A stretch of 64,000 bases of DNA from Bradyrhizobium canariense. GTDB lineage: Bacteria; Pseudomonadota; Alphaproteobacteria; Rhizobiales; Xanthobacteraceae. The notes below the pieces were generated by a model that saw only the letters and a list, made by a program, of their open reading frames with translations, had not been told where the DNA came from and ran no database searches. Of the stretch, positions 53,109 through 61,003 are shown piece by piece; the first letter of the stretch is position 1, and every line of letters starts with the position of its first letter. The position numbers and the translations under genes were made by a program. The DNA lies in contig NZ_JAFCKJ010000007.1 of assembly GCF_018130465.1 (NCBI RefSeq), positions 1 through 64,000 on the forward strand, given 5' to 3'.

Positions 53109-54158
53109 TCAGCGCTTTATGCTGAACGATACAGCGCCGCCATTTTCCGCGCTGTCGAACATGACGAGGGCGCGAATGCTTGCTGAGTCTTCCTCGAGGG
53201 GAAGTAGAATCTCAGCTTTGGCGTCCGCTGTGACTGTGCTGAGGTCGAGCGTTGCCAACGGCTTTGCCGTCTTGCTGCTGCCGTCCCACAACCAAACTGT
53301 ATAGGAAACCTTTTCATTCCGCGTCGGGCCTGCGAGAATCAAGATGCCGTCGTTCACCGCGGCAAGGTCCCGGATCCCGGTATTTTCCCCGAGTTCTAAC
53401 GGGATCGAGTCCGGCTTGAGGTCGTCGGCCTTTGTGAAGAGTGCTCCCGCATCGACGCTGAGCACATAGGCTTGCTTGTCGAGCGACGGTCCTCGCAGCC
53501 CGAAGTACATGCGGCCGTTCCTGACCGCGATCCCTTCGATATTAACGCCGCCCTCCGCAAGAGGCTTGTTGAATTTCGCTTTTACATATTTGTCGTTTTC
53601 AATAACCTCGCGCATCCGCGGGCTCGGCTCCACGCCATCGACCTTCTTAGCGTTGGGTTCGGTCTTGGGAACACCGGTTTGCGGATCCACGGCGATCCGA
53701 AACACGACGTAGCTCGACAGGTTCTCCTTGTCTTTCTTGCGGCTGCGGCCGTGCGAGCCGGTCACATAGAAGAAGCCCTTTTCGTAGGCGACGCCTTCGG
53801 CATCGGGATCCTTGTCTTCATCCGAAAGCCGGATGAGCTTCCGTGGAACGAGGACGTTTCCTTCGATCGAGAAGAACTGCGCGTATTTCTTTTCATCATT
53901 GACAATCAGGCACGACGTGAATTTTGGTGTCGTCGGCACGCACGCCGCGCCGCTCAGATTCATGCGCGGCTGATCCTCGAACTTGTCGTCCTTATCGTCC
54001 TTCTCAAAGATCGAGGCGGGCTTCCAGGCGGTCGCCTCCGGCGAAATCTTCGGCGGCAACGGTTCGCCGCGGCCGGCCGACGCCGTTGCTGCGAGCACAA
54101 TGCAAACGAAGGCGGCGGTCAGTGATCGATGAAATGAAAGCGTGGCGTTGTGCGGCAT
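53109..54158 (-). CDS. secreted DUF3616-like protein
   Basis: 349 residues with a signal peptide (LTAAFVCIVLAATASAGRGE). A repeated strand pattern (DAEGVAYEKGFFYVTGSHGR, VNIEGIAVRNGRMYFGLRGP, GIRDLAAVNDGILILAGPTR) suggests a beta-propeller, as in DUF3616 proteins. A Lys/Asp-rich segment (EKDDKDDKFEDQPR) lies at the start of the mature chain. A GGGAGGG site precedes the ATG. The function is unknown. It ends convergently against fumarase. Confidence 0.8.
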   Translation of the reverse strand: MPHNATLSFHRSLTAAFVCIVLAATASAGRGEPLPPKISPEATAWKPASIFEKDDKDDKFEDQPRMNLSGAACVPTTPKFTSCLIVNDEKKYAQFFSIEGNVLVPRKLIRLSDEDKDPDAEGVAYEKGFFYVTGSHGRSRKKDKENLSSYVVFRIAVDPQTGVPKTEPNAKKVDGVEPSPRMREVIENDKYVKAKFNKPLAEGGVNIEGIAVRNGRMYFGLRGPSLDKQAYVLSVDAGALFTKADDLKPDSIPLELGENTGIRDLAAVNDGILILAGPTRNEKVSYTVWLWDGSSKTAKPLATLDLSTVTADAKAEILLPLEEDSASIRALVMFDSAENGGAVSFSIKR

Positions 54159-54244
54159 TTTTCCCTCCCGGGTGCAATGCTTAACTACAACCATGAATTG
54201 TGAATAAGGCAAGGGCGGCAATGTCGCGGAGCGGGATTTTCCCG

Positions 54245-55165
54245 TCAACTACAATTCGTGACCTGGTTGGAGCACAGCCCGCGCCACCAACCGCGGACGC
54301 CGTCCTGGCTCTCGACAAGGCCCCAGAGGCCGCTGCAAGCAAAGATGTGCTTCGGCCCGCCGTCGGTGTCGATCGCGCCGCCGAGCTCGCGCTGGGCCGG
54401 CATCCATTTCGCATCGACGAAGGGCGCCTGGAACAGGCCGCCCATGCGCGTGCCGCCGTTGGCATAGGACGCGCCGACCTTGGTGGAGGCGACCCAGCCG
54501 CGTCCGGCATAGGGCTTTGGCGCGCTGCGCGGATATTTCTTGTCGTCCTCGTAGTCCTTGCCCGGTGGCTTGGCGCCTTCGATCAGAAACCAGCCGCTCT
54601 TGAAGCCGATGATGCGGAATTCGGTGAGCCAGCCGCCATCGGGCGTGTTCTCGCTGCCGCCGAGCTTGAGCCGGTAGGGCGGCGGAAGCGTGCCGAGCAC
54701 ACGTGCTTTGACCGATGGTTCGGCACGCACGTTGAGTCCATCAGGATCCTTGTCGACGGACCAGGCGCCGAGATCGCAGGGCTCGGTGCCTTCCGGGAGC
54801 GTTGAGCGCCTGGCGGCGAGATCGGCGTGCAGCTTTGCGAAATCAGCGTCGTCGTTGTCAGGATCCGGGCCGGTCCGCGGCTTCAATTCGGCTGAGACTG
54901 CGCGTGTCGCATCCGGCGTCAGCGTGACCACGAGAGCCTGGCGCGCAGCGAACACGCTTGCCGGCGACTTCGGATCGTTCGATGAGGCCGGGTAGACGGC
55001 AAGGTCGCCCGTCGAACCTTCGGTTCGATAGGCCGTGCCGGCGACATAGCCTGCCGGCACCATGGCGAGCGCGCTTGCGCGCCACGCCGGTTCGGTGTCA
55101 TCCGCGCGCGCCGCTTGTGTCGCGACACACAGGATCGTCGCAGCGATAAGACGGAGTGCGCGCAT
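54245..55165 (-). CDS. secreted SH3-like-domain hypothetical protein
   Basis: 306 residues with a signal peptide (LIAATILCVATQAARA). A bacterial-SH3-like segment lies at about 145-175 (DGLNVRAEPSVKARVLGTLP), followed by GWFLIEGAKP and GRGWVASTKVGASY. The C-terminal 80 residues contain Cys (FACSGLWG, GLCSNQ). SH3b segments often bind cell wall or other proteins. It is last in a run of same-strand genes from 56725 downwards. Confidence 0.8.
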   Translation of the reverse strand: MRALRLIAATILCVATQAARADDTEPAWRASALAMVPAGYVAGTAYRTEGSTGDLAVYPASSNDPKSPASVFAARQALVVTLTPDATRAVSAELKPRTGPDPDNDDADFAKLHADLAARRSTLPEGTEPCDLGAWSVDKDPDGLNVRAEPSVKARVLGTLPPPYRLKLGGSENTPDGGWLTEFRIIGFKSGWFLIEGAKPPGKDYEDDKKYPRSAPKPYAGRGWVASTKVGASYANGGTRMGGLFQAPFVDAKWMPAQRELGGAIDTDGGPKHIFACSGLWGLVESQDGVRGWWRGLCSNQVTNCS

Positions 55166-55180
55166 CGGTGCGGCGCGCTC

Positions 55181-55477
55181 TTAAGCGCGGGCGCCCGTGA
55201 ACGGGAAGCTGCCCATCGGGCCGATGCCCATCTCGCCGCTCATGCTGTCGCCGGAGACCGTTCCGATGAATTCGAGTGTCAACGGCATCGGATTGGTGAT
55301 CGAGACCTTCCAGTTGACGGCGTCGCCGCTGACGGTGCCGTCGAAAATCTCGGCGGTATTGCCTTCCGCACCCTGCGTGCCCGTAAGCGTGCCGCCGGCG
55401 GCCGTGAGGCTCAGCGTCGCCTTGCGCTCGCCCATGGGCGTCGTCATGGTCAGAGTCCAGTTGCCGTCCACGGCCAT
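55181..55477 (-). CDS. small beta-rich conserved-looking protein
   Basis: 98 residues, no signal peptide. Sequence pattern: DGNWTLTMTTPMGERKATLS, LTGTQGAEG, IFDGTVSGDAVNWKVSITNP, FIGTVSGDSMSGEMGIGPMG. This is a repeating strand-turn pattern in which xxGTVSGDxxxxx occurs twice, like a small beta-barrel or lipocalin-like binder. No named family is recognised. It lies 105 bases after the YciB-like gene on the same strand and 15 bases before the SH3-like gene, so it may belong to the TetR-controlled operon. Confidence 0.72.
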   Translation of the reverse strand: MAVDGNWTLTMTTPMGERKATLSLTAAGGTLTGTQGAEGNTAEIFDGTVSGDAVNWKVSITNPMPLTLEFIGTVSGDSMSGEMGIGPMGSFPFTGARA

Positions 55478-55582
55478 TCGCGTCTCCCAAGATCCCGGCG
55501 GACCGCGACGATCCGCGGGCCAGTCCCGGGCCGAGCGTATAGCGCAACTCGCAGCAGCTGCCTAACGCTCCGTTGGAGGCAT

Positions 55583-56137
55583 TTAGGCGCGGGCGGCGGC
55601 GCGCCGTCGGCTGGTGACGATGAGGCGAAGCACGACATACTGCACGGCGAAGGCGAGGATCTTGGCGCCGCCTGCGACCACCGTGATGTAGAACGCCCAC
55701 AGCTTCAGATCGCCCGTGGAGGCGACCGCGATCATGCCGGCGCCGATCACGTACATTAGTACCGCCCAGGCATAGCCCGCTGCCGTCACATATTCCGGGA
55801 CGGTCTCGACGACGATCGGCGGCATGTAACGCAGCATCCAGCCGCGCTTGAGCATGATGGTGCCGATCGCGAAATGCGCGATCGAGGGCTTTGCCAGCAT
55901 GAAGCGGGGATCGTTGGTCAGCAGCGTGACCGTGCCCAGCACGACGACGAGCGCGACGCTCGCATAGGTCATGTAGTTGAGTTGCTGCCCCTTGACGCGG
56001 GCGTAGATCACCTGCGCGATCGCTCCGGCAATCGCCACCGACGTTGCCAGGACGACGTTGTCGGTGATGAGGTAGATGACCAGGAAAACGATGGCGGAGA
56101 GGAAGTCGGAGGCGAGGCGGGCGAATACGTCCTTCAT
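55583..56137 (-). CDS. YciB/IspZ-family inner-membrane protein
   Basis: 184 residues with five membrane helices. It has the family start (DVFARLASDFLSAIVFLVIY, then VYLxT-like LITDNVVLATSVAIAGAIAQ), a VVVLGTVTLLTNDPRFMLAK core and KPSIAHFAIGTIMLKRGWML. YciB proteins affect envelope and septum integrity; here the gene is a paralogue-like member in the operon downstream of the twin-operator promoter at 56.75-56.82 kb. It starts 12 bases after the preceding gene. Confidence 0.85.
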   Translation of the reverse strand: MKDVFARLASDFLSAIVFLVIYLITDNVVLATSVAIAGAIAQVIYARVKGQQLNYMTYASVALVVVLGTVTLLTNDPRFMLAKPSIAHFAIGTIMLKRGWMLRYMPPIVVETVPEYVTAAGYAWAVLMYVIGAGMIAVASTGDLKLWAFYITVVAGGAKILAFAVQYVVLRLIVTSRRRAAARA

Positions 56138-56149
56138 CGTCGATCCTGT

Positions 56150-56725
56150 TCAGCGAGTGTGGGGCATTGCGCTGGCCGGCGTACCGTACTTGATCTGGCG
56201 ATATTCGGGATACCATTTTGTGAAATAGATCGCGCTGTTGCGAGCAGCGAAGGCGACCGCAAGGCTCGACCAGAGCGGCAGGCCGGGGACATAAAGCAGC
56301 ACGAGATTGGCGGCCGCCATCAGCAGCGCAGCCGCGGTCCATGCGCCGGTGATGACGTAGTTGGCATAGAGAAAGCCGGGCATTGCCGCGGTCTCGGCCG
56401 GCACGGACTCGAGCGCGTATTGCAGCGTGAAGGGACGGCGGACCAGCATCGAGCCGAGCGAGATGACGAAGATGCCGATGTCGACCGACAGCTTGACACC
56501 GAGCGTGCCGAGCGTCGGGTCGAACAGCGCGAGGTGGAGGCCGATTGCGGCGAATAGCAGCGCCGAGCCCATAGCCAGGATCTTCACCGAGCGGCCGCGC
56601 GCGACATCGATCGCGACGGTGGCGAGGCAGATTGCCGAGGCCGCGAACACGCTGATCGTGGCTGATGTCACCAGCATCAGGAAGCTGTAGGCGCCGTAGG
56701 GCGCGAGGATCAGGAAAATCGCCAT
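56150..56725 (-). CDS. multi-spanning membrane protein, first gene of the TetR-operator operon
   Basis: 191 residues, about five to six membrane segments (FLILAPYGAYSFLMLVTSAT, ILAMGSALLFAAIGLHLALF, LSVDIGIFVISLGSMLVRRP, GAWTAAALLMAAANLVLLYV). The ending YFTKWYPEYRQIKYG is polar. No family is recognised with certainty. Its leader holds a promoter flanked by two copies of the 19-bp TetR-type operator. The YciB-like gene follows after 12 bases, so the two are almost surely co-transcribed. Confidence 0.82.
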   Translation of the reverse strand: MAIFLILAPYGAYSFLMLVTSATISVFAASAICLATVAIDVARGRSVKILAMGSALLFAAIGLHLALFDPTLGTLGVKLSVDIGIFVISLGSMLVRRPFTLQYALESVPAETAAMPGFLYANYVITGAWTAAALLMAAANLVLLYVPGLPLWSSLAVAFAARNSAIYFTKWYPEYRQIKYGTPASAMPHTR

Positions 56726-56746
56726 GGTCCGCCTCGGTCAGGCCTT

Positions 56747-56765
56747 ATCTTTACAACGTCAAGAT
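56747..56765 (-). promoter_or_regulatory. TetR-type operator copy 1
   Basis: ATCTTTACAACGTCAAGAT on the plus strand; minus strand ATCTTGACGTTGTAAAGAT. It is an 8-3-8 palindrome with one mismatched pair, just downstream of a predicted minus-strand -10 (TAGATA; its -35 TTGACC is 17 bases upstream of that) and 21 bases before the membrane-protein start at 56725. Confidence 0.75.
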
Positions 56766-56798
56766 ATCTACCCGGAGCGGGAATTGGGGTCAAGTGAA

Positions 56799-56817
56799 AT
56801 CTTTACAGTGTCAAAAT
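56799..56817 (-). promoter_or_regulatory. TetR-type operator copy 2
   Basis: ATCTTTACAGTGTCAAAAT on the plus strand, the same motif with two mismatched pairs. It lies 5 bases upstream of the predicted -35 (TTGACC) of the 56725 promoter and overlaps the stop codon of the MAPEG gene. Confidence 0.7.
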
Positions 56818-57279
56818 GGCATGAATTGTCTGCAAAAGGTGAATTGTTGCAAAGGCTTGGTCGGAGAGCTCGTCGGCTATGTCGGCCCAGTTCAGGTGCG
56901 CCAGGATCGTCAGTCCATTCGTGGTCAATAGGCCGATCGTGAGAACGACCCCGCCACCGCGGCAGACCAGATACCGCAGCGAGCCGGCCGTCGCGTATAT
57001 CCCGAGCGAATGCAACAGCCGGGACAGCACCAACGCACCCATCAGCAGGTGAATCTGCGAGGGCGGTGCGCCGGACATTTCGAGCAGCGCGACCATCAGC
57101 GCGATGATGGGTACGTAGCCGATGAAATGGCCGTGGGCGCGGATCGCGCTGCGCAGGTTGCCGCCGTCGTCGAAGGCAGCCTGGCTGCTCCGCCGCGACT
57201 GTATGACTTCCAGCGCAAGCGCGGCGTAGATCAGCGCGAGCACGGCGAGATAGTTTGCGGTGATCGTGGCGACGTGCAT
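56803..57279 (-). CDS. MAPEG-family membrane protein
   Basis: 158 residues from MHVATITANY; upstream extension of the frame lacks family character. Four membrane helices: YLAVLALIYAALALEVIQSR, HFIGYVPIIALMVALLEMSG, HLLMGALVLSRLLHSLGIYA and GGVVLTIGLLTTNGLTILAH. The GNLRSAIRAHGHFIGYVPII segment (RAHxNxxEx-like) and SRLLHSLGIY are MAPEG markers; members are glutathione-dependent enzymes of eicosanoid and peroxide metabolism, with less defined roles in bacteria. It lies 77 bases after the carotenoid oxygenase gene on the same strand. Its last codons run into operator 2. Confidence 0.87.
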   Translation of the reverse strand: MHVATITANYLAVLALIYAALALEVIQSRRSSQAAFDDGGNLRSAIRAHGHFIGYVPIIALMVALLEMSGAPPSQIHLLMGALVLSRLLHSLGIYATAGSLRYLVCRGGGVVLTIGLLTTNGLTILAHLNWADIADELSDQAFATIHLLQTIHAILTL

Positions 57280-57356
57280 GCGAACCCTTGCTGGTGATGC
57301 ATCGCGACGTCGTTCGGGGCTCGCGCCTTCGTCGCGCCCGAATGACGAGGGGAGAG

Positions 57357-58754
57357 CTACTGCGCGTCGACCCAATTGCCGTGAAATCCGTCGGGCACGC
57401 GGTGGCCGAGCTGCACCAGCGCGACCGGGCCGGCCTCGACATCCCTGGCGTTGAACACGGCGAGGTCGCTGCGGTTCTCCCGCGCGCGCCAGATCACCGC
57501 CAGCAGCCAGCCGTCGGCCTCAGGAGCATCCTTCGACCGCTCGACGAAGACGGGTTCGGAAATGGTGTCGCCGGCCGGCAGCAGATAATGGCCGAGGCGC
57601 GTTCCATTGCCGTCGACATGGACGACGCCGGATAGCGCGCCGAACATCGGCAGCTTCGGATTGGCGCAGGCGTACCAGCCGTGACGGCTCTTCAATCCGG
57701 CGCGGCGGTCGTCGATGCGCGGGAATTCGCCGGTGAGATCGTCGAGATAAGCCTGCTGGAAGCGGTCGGTATTCCCCGAGAGATCGAACGTCCAGCGGCA
57801 ATGCCGGGCGCGCGACTTCTCCGGATCGGTCGGCCGACCGTCGGGATGCGGAAACAGCGGCGCTTCCTCGAACTGCATGACGTCGGCGATGATGCGGTTG
57901 CCGTCCTCCCACGCATTCATGACGTGGAAGACGTAGCAGGCTTCAGAGCGAAACCAGACGATGTCCTTGGCCGTGCCGTTGCGTTTCATCACGCCGACAT
58001 AGGCGCCCTTGTCCGGCTCCCAGGCATAGGGCGGCCGCCCGCTCATCGCGCGCTCCATGCTGCCGGTGATGGGCAGGATCGGAAACAACACATGGTTCTC
58101 GGTGACGATGAAGTCGTGCACCATGCTGGCATAGGGCGCCTCGAACCGTTCGAAGCGCGTCGCCTTGCCGGACGCGTCGACCGACCCGTAGGAGAGGGCA
58201 GGCGTCAGCGGGCCCGCCGCATTGTAGCCGAAGAACACGAGTTCGCCGGTGACCGGATCGATCTTCGGGTGCGCCGTGAAGCTGCCGGCGACGCGGCCCT
58301 GATAATTGTGATAGCCGCGCGTTGCGAGCGTATCAGGCTCGATCTCGGTCGGCAGATGCGCTTCCTCCAGCGCCAGCAGCTTGCCGGCATGGAAGATGAT
58401 GTTGGTATTCGCGACGCCGCCGTCGGTGAGGTGCGCCGGGGCATCCGGCAGCTTGCGGCCGAAGCCGCCGAACAACGCGCGGCCGGCATCGTGCTCAGCC
58501 AGCCATTTCGGCGTGCGGATCCAGCGGTTGCGATAGCTGGCGCGGCCGTTCTCGAGGTGAAAGGCGTGCAGCATGCCGTCGCCGACGAACCAGTGCGCGC
58601 CGGGCGACTCGAACTGCGGATTGGGGCCGTTGCGATAGAGCGTGCCGTTCAGCTCACGCGGCAATTCACCGATGATCTTGAGGAAGCGGGCGTCGGCCTC
58701 GAACGGAATCGGCGCGAGGTTGTGGCGGCGCTCAGTGACGGCGTCCTGCTGCAC
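57357..58754 (-). CDS. carotenoid oxygenase (RPE65/lignostilbene dioxygenase family)
   Basis: 465 residues from a GTG with GGAGG 9 bases upstream. The four iron-binding His are recognisable: AHPKIDPVTGELVFFGY, MVHDFIVTENHVLFPILPI, FHVMNAWEDGN and the last in DGFHGNWVDAQ. The N-terminal RELNGTLYRNGPNPQF and GDGMLHAFHLENGRA are also typical. These non-haem iron dioxygenases split carotenoids, apocarotenoids or stilbenes. No carotenoid biosynthesis gene is nearby, so the substrate may be imported or plant-derived. It is divergent from a TetR gene and preceded by two operator copies. Confidence 0.95.
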   Translation of the reverse strand: MQQDAVTERRHNLAPIPFEADARFLKIIGELPRELNGTLYRNGPNPQFESPGAHWFVGDGMLHAFHLENGRASYRNRWIRTPKWLAEHDAGRALFGGFGRKLPDAPAHLTDGGVANTNIIFHAGKLLALEEAHLPTEIEPDTLATRGYHNYQGRVAGSFTAHPKIDPVTGELVFFGYNAAGPLTPALSYGSVDASGKATRFERFEAPYASMVHDFIVTENHVLFPILPITGSMERAMSGRPPYAWEPDKGAYVGVMKRNGTAKDIVWFRSEACYVFHVMNAWEDGNRIIADVMQFEEAPLFPHPDGRPTDPEKSRARHCRWTFDLSGNTDRFQQAYLDDLTGEFPRIDDRRAGLKSRHGWYACANPKLPMFGALSGVVHVDGNGTRLGHYLLPAGDTISEPVFVERSKDAPEADGWLLAVIWRARENRSDLAVFNARDVEAGPVALVQLGHRVPDGFHGNWVDAQ

Positions 58755-58768
58755 GGCGTATCCTCCAT

Positions 58769-58787
58769 ATCTTTACAACGTAAAGAT
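58769..58787 (-). promoter_or_regulatory. TetR-type operator copy 3 (perfect palindrome)
   Basis: ATCTTTACAACGTAAAGAT: ATCTTTAC and GTAAAGAT are exact complements around AAC. It lies 14 bases before the GTG of the carotenoid oxygenase and directly after a predicted minus-strand -10 (TATTTG; -35 TTGACT with a 17-base spacer). Confidence 0.82.
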
Positions 58788-58821
58788 CAAATAATGCCGG
58801 CCGTCGCGGCAGTCAAGGGAA

Positions 58822-58840
58822 ATCTTTACACTGTCAATAT
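58822..58840 (+). promoter_or_regulatory. TetR-type operator copy 4
   Basis: ATCTTTACACTGTCAATAT, same motif with two mismatched pairs. It includes TTTACA, a possible -35 for the tetR gene (TATAGC follows after 17 bases), and lies 5 bases upstream of the predicted -35 of the divergent oxygenase promoter. It could therefore control both directions. Confidence 0.75.
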
Positions 58841-58859
58841 TGCGTCTTATAGCTTCACC

Positions 58860-59597
58860 ATGGGCAAGAGTGAAATCAGGACCGAATCCCCGCGGCGCGC
58901 GCGCACGCCGCGAAAGACATCGTCGGCAGCGGGGACGCCGCCGCGTTCCGCGCGCCGCATATCGAGCGTCAAGACCGAGGCGCCCTATCACCACGGCGCG
59001 CTGCGCGAGGCGCTGCTCCAGGCCGCCGAACGGGTGCTGGAGCGTGACGGCCTCGCCGGCCTGACATTGCGCGCGGTGGCGCGCGAGGCGGGCGTCTCGC
59101 ATGCCGCGCCCACCCATCATTTCGGCGACCTCACCGGGCTTCTCAGCGAGCTCGCGGCGGTCGGCTTCCGTCAGTTCAATGCGGCGATGGCGTCGTCCTG
59201 TGACACCGCCACCACCCCGCTCGAGCGCGCGCTGGCGCGGCCGAAAGCCTATGTCGCCTATGCCCAGGCTCATCCCGGCATGTACGGCATCATGTTCCGC
59301 ACCGAGCGCCTCGACTATTCCAGGCCGTCGCTGCACGAGGCCGCCGAGGCTTCCTTTGCCGGGCTCGCCAACGCCGTCGGCATGATGCGGCAGGAGCAGA
59401 TCAGCGGCGATGCGCTGACGCTCAATCAGGGCGCCGCGATCGCGCGCGCCTGGTCGATGGTGCATGGCTTCACCACGCTGCTGCTCGACGGACGGCTTTC
59501 GGACATCCTGGGGCGGCTGCCCGAGGGGACGACGGCCGAACGCCTGCTCGAGGCGATGCTGACGGCCCCCATAACCGGGAAGCCGCCGGGTCCCTGA
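58860..59597 (+). CDS. TetR/AcrR-family regulator of the carotenoid-oxygenase locus
   Basis: 245 residues from the ATG at 58860. A basic, disordered N-terminus of about 45 residues is followed by the HTH domain (GALREALLQAAERVLERDGL, LTLRAVAREAGVSHAAPTHH, FGDLTGLLSELAAVGF), then a C-terminal ligand domain (AHPGMYGIMFRTERLDYSRP, AIARAWSMVHGFTTLLLDGR). The THHF in place of the common YYHF is seen in a subset of the family. It is divergent from the oxygenase, and its own promoter overlaps operator 4, so autoregulation is likely. The open frame extends far upstream only as a shadow of the oxygenase gene. Confidence 0.92.
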   Translation: MGKSEIRTESPRRARTPRKTSSAAGTPPRSARRISSVKTEAPYHHGALREALLQAAERVLERDGLAGLTLRAVAREAGVSHAAPTHHFGDLTGLLSELAAVGFRQFNAAMASSCDTATTPLERALARPKAYVAYAQAHPGMYGIMFRTERLDYSRPSLHEAAEASFAGLANAVGMMRQEQISGDALTLNQGAAIARAWSMVHGFTTLLLDGRLSDILGRLPEGTTAERLLEAMLTAPITGKPPGP

Positions 59598-59647
59598 TTC
59601 AGCCGGGACGAGCGCAACCCTTGCGATGACCGCGCCAAGACGAAAGC

Positions 59648-60250
59648 CTAGCGCTTCGTCGCCAGCTCGACCGCGCGGCCGCTGGCACCAACGATCTTCA
59701 CCTCGTCCTTGCCGCACACGAAGCTGCGGGCAAAGTCGTCTGCCGCCTTGCGCGCGAGCTCATTGCTGTTCGGGTTGGCGATCGCGTCGACATAAGCGAC
59801 ATGGCAGACAGGGCCGGGCGGCAACCGGGTCACGATGAGCATGGCCTTGGTGTTCGGCCGCCCCTGCTTGTCGGGATCGGTGCCATCGGCGATGTGCCAG
59901 CGCTGGATCATCGCAAACGGCTTGGCGGCCGCCGTGCGCCATTCGACGGTGGTCTCGGACGAGTTGAACGGAGCGAACCAGACCTTTGCCGCAGGTTCCT
60001 CGGCCGCGGCCTTGCGATTGCGGCCGACGGAGACGATTTCACGAAGATCGTCCTCGGCGATCAGGACCACGAGGCCATCCTTGCCCTTGCAGACCCGCGT
60101 GGTGCTGCCGTCGAGCTCGCTGGGCTTGCCGATCTGGCGGCAATCCTTCGGGGCCGTCGAGGTATATTGGCTGCCCACGAATTGGGCGTCGGCGCGGTCG
60201 AGACCGCACATCAGCAACACGGCCAGGCCTGCGGTGGTGATGCGGATCAT
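59648..60250 (-). CDS. secreted hypothetical protein (invasion-associated-like)
   Basis: 200 residues from MIRITTAGLA with a signal peptide (ITTAGLAVLLMCGLDRADA). The mature part has Cys at KDCRQIG, RVCKGKD, GPVCHVAYVDAI and SFVCGKD, and a pattern AMLIVTRLPPGPVCHVAYVD then ANPNSNELARKAADDFARSF like short exported invasion-associated-locus-B-type proteins. That likeness is loose. No operon partner. Confidence 0.72.
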   Translation of the reverse strand: MIRITTAGLAVLLMCGLDRADAQFVGSQYTSTAPKDCRQIGKPSELDGSTTRVCKGKDGLVVLIAEDDLREIVSVGRNRKAAAEEPAAKVWFAPFNSSETTVEWRTAAAKPFAMIQRWHIADGTDPDKQGRPNTKAMLIVTRLPPGPVCHVAYVDAIANPNSNELARKAADDFARSFVCGKDEVKIVGASGRAVELATKR

Positions 60251-60415
60251 GACGGCGCCTTTGATCGAGCGGGAACTCCGTACCATCAGACGTCTTGATT
60301 GTGGGCAAGGTTCAAACAGGGTCGACAGACACCTGACAGCGGCGCGGAATCGTTCTAGAAGGGCGGCTTCGCTTGGGCTCTTTCAGCCTCATTCGCGTCC
60401 TCGTTTTTCGTGATC

Positions 60416-60976
60416 ATGCCAGCCACCTCTTCGAACAAACCTTATCGCGTCGGCCGCTCGAAAACCGGGCTCGGCCTCTTCGCCACCAAGCCGATCAAGA
60501 AGGGCACCCGGATCATCCGCTATTACGGACCGATCCTGGACTCCCGGATTCCCGAGCACGACGACATCGAGAACAAATACCTGTTCGAGCTCAACGGCCG
60601 CTGGACCATCGACGGCTCGGTGCGCAAGAACCTCGCGCGCTACATCAACCATTCGTGCCGGCCCAACGCCGAATCCGACGTGCGGCCGCGCGAGCGCAAG
60701 GTCTTCATCCGCGCCATCAAGAACATCGAGCCTGGCGACGAGATCAACTACGACTACGGCACCGATTATTTCAAAGCCTATCTGAAGCCGATCGGCTGCA
60801 AGTGCGAATCTTGCGAGAAGAAGCGCAAGAAGCTGCGCGCCGAGGCACGGACCGAACGCGCCAAGGTGAAGGCGCGCGCGGAGCGCAAGGCCGAGAAGGC
60901 GGGCGCCAAAGGCGCCAAGAAGAAGAAGCTCAATGGCCATGCCGTCGGCAAGGCCAACGGCCGCGCGCGGGCGTAG
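60416..60976 (+). CDS. SET-domain protein lysine methyltransferase-like, with histone-like tail
   Basis: 186 residues from the ATG at 60416; a GTG two codons earlier is open. SET motifs are present in order: GRSKTGLGLFATKPIKKGTR, YGPILDS, RYINHSCRPNAESD (NHSCxPN) and GDEINYDYGTDYF, then a post-SET Cys pattern GCKCESC (with the NHSC Cys it could bind zinc). The last 50 residues are almost only Lys, Ala, Arg and Glu (KKRKKLRAEARTERAKVKAR), like histone H1 or bacterial H1-like proteins. The activity would be SAM-dependent methylation of a protein lysine; the target is unknown. Confidence 0.9.
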   Translation: MPATSSNKPYRVGRSKTGLGLFATKPIKKGTRIIRYYGPILDSRIPEHDDIENKYLFELNGRWTIDGSVRKNLARYINHSCRPNAESDVRPRERKVFIRAIKNIEPGDEINYDYGTDYFKAYLKPIGCKCESCEKKRKKLRAEARTERAKVKARAERKAEKAGAKGAKKKKLNGHAVGKANGRARA

Positions 60977-61003
60977 CCTGAGTTCGAGCTTCTGGCACAA
61001 CTG

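Noticed and set aside
57681-59597. One open frame of 638 codons appearing to fuse a long N-terminal region to TetR
   Set aside because: The N-terminal part is antisense to the carotenoid oxygenase. The TetR start at 58860 has its promoter and operator directly upstream.
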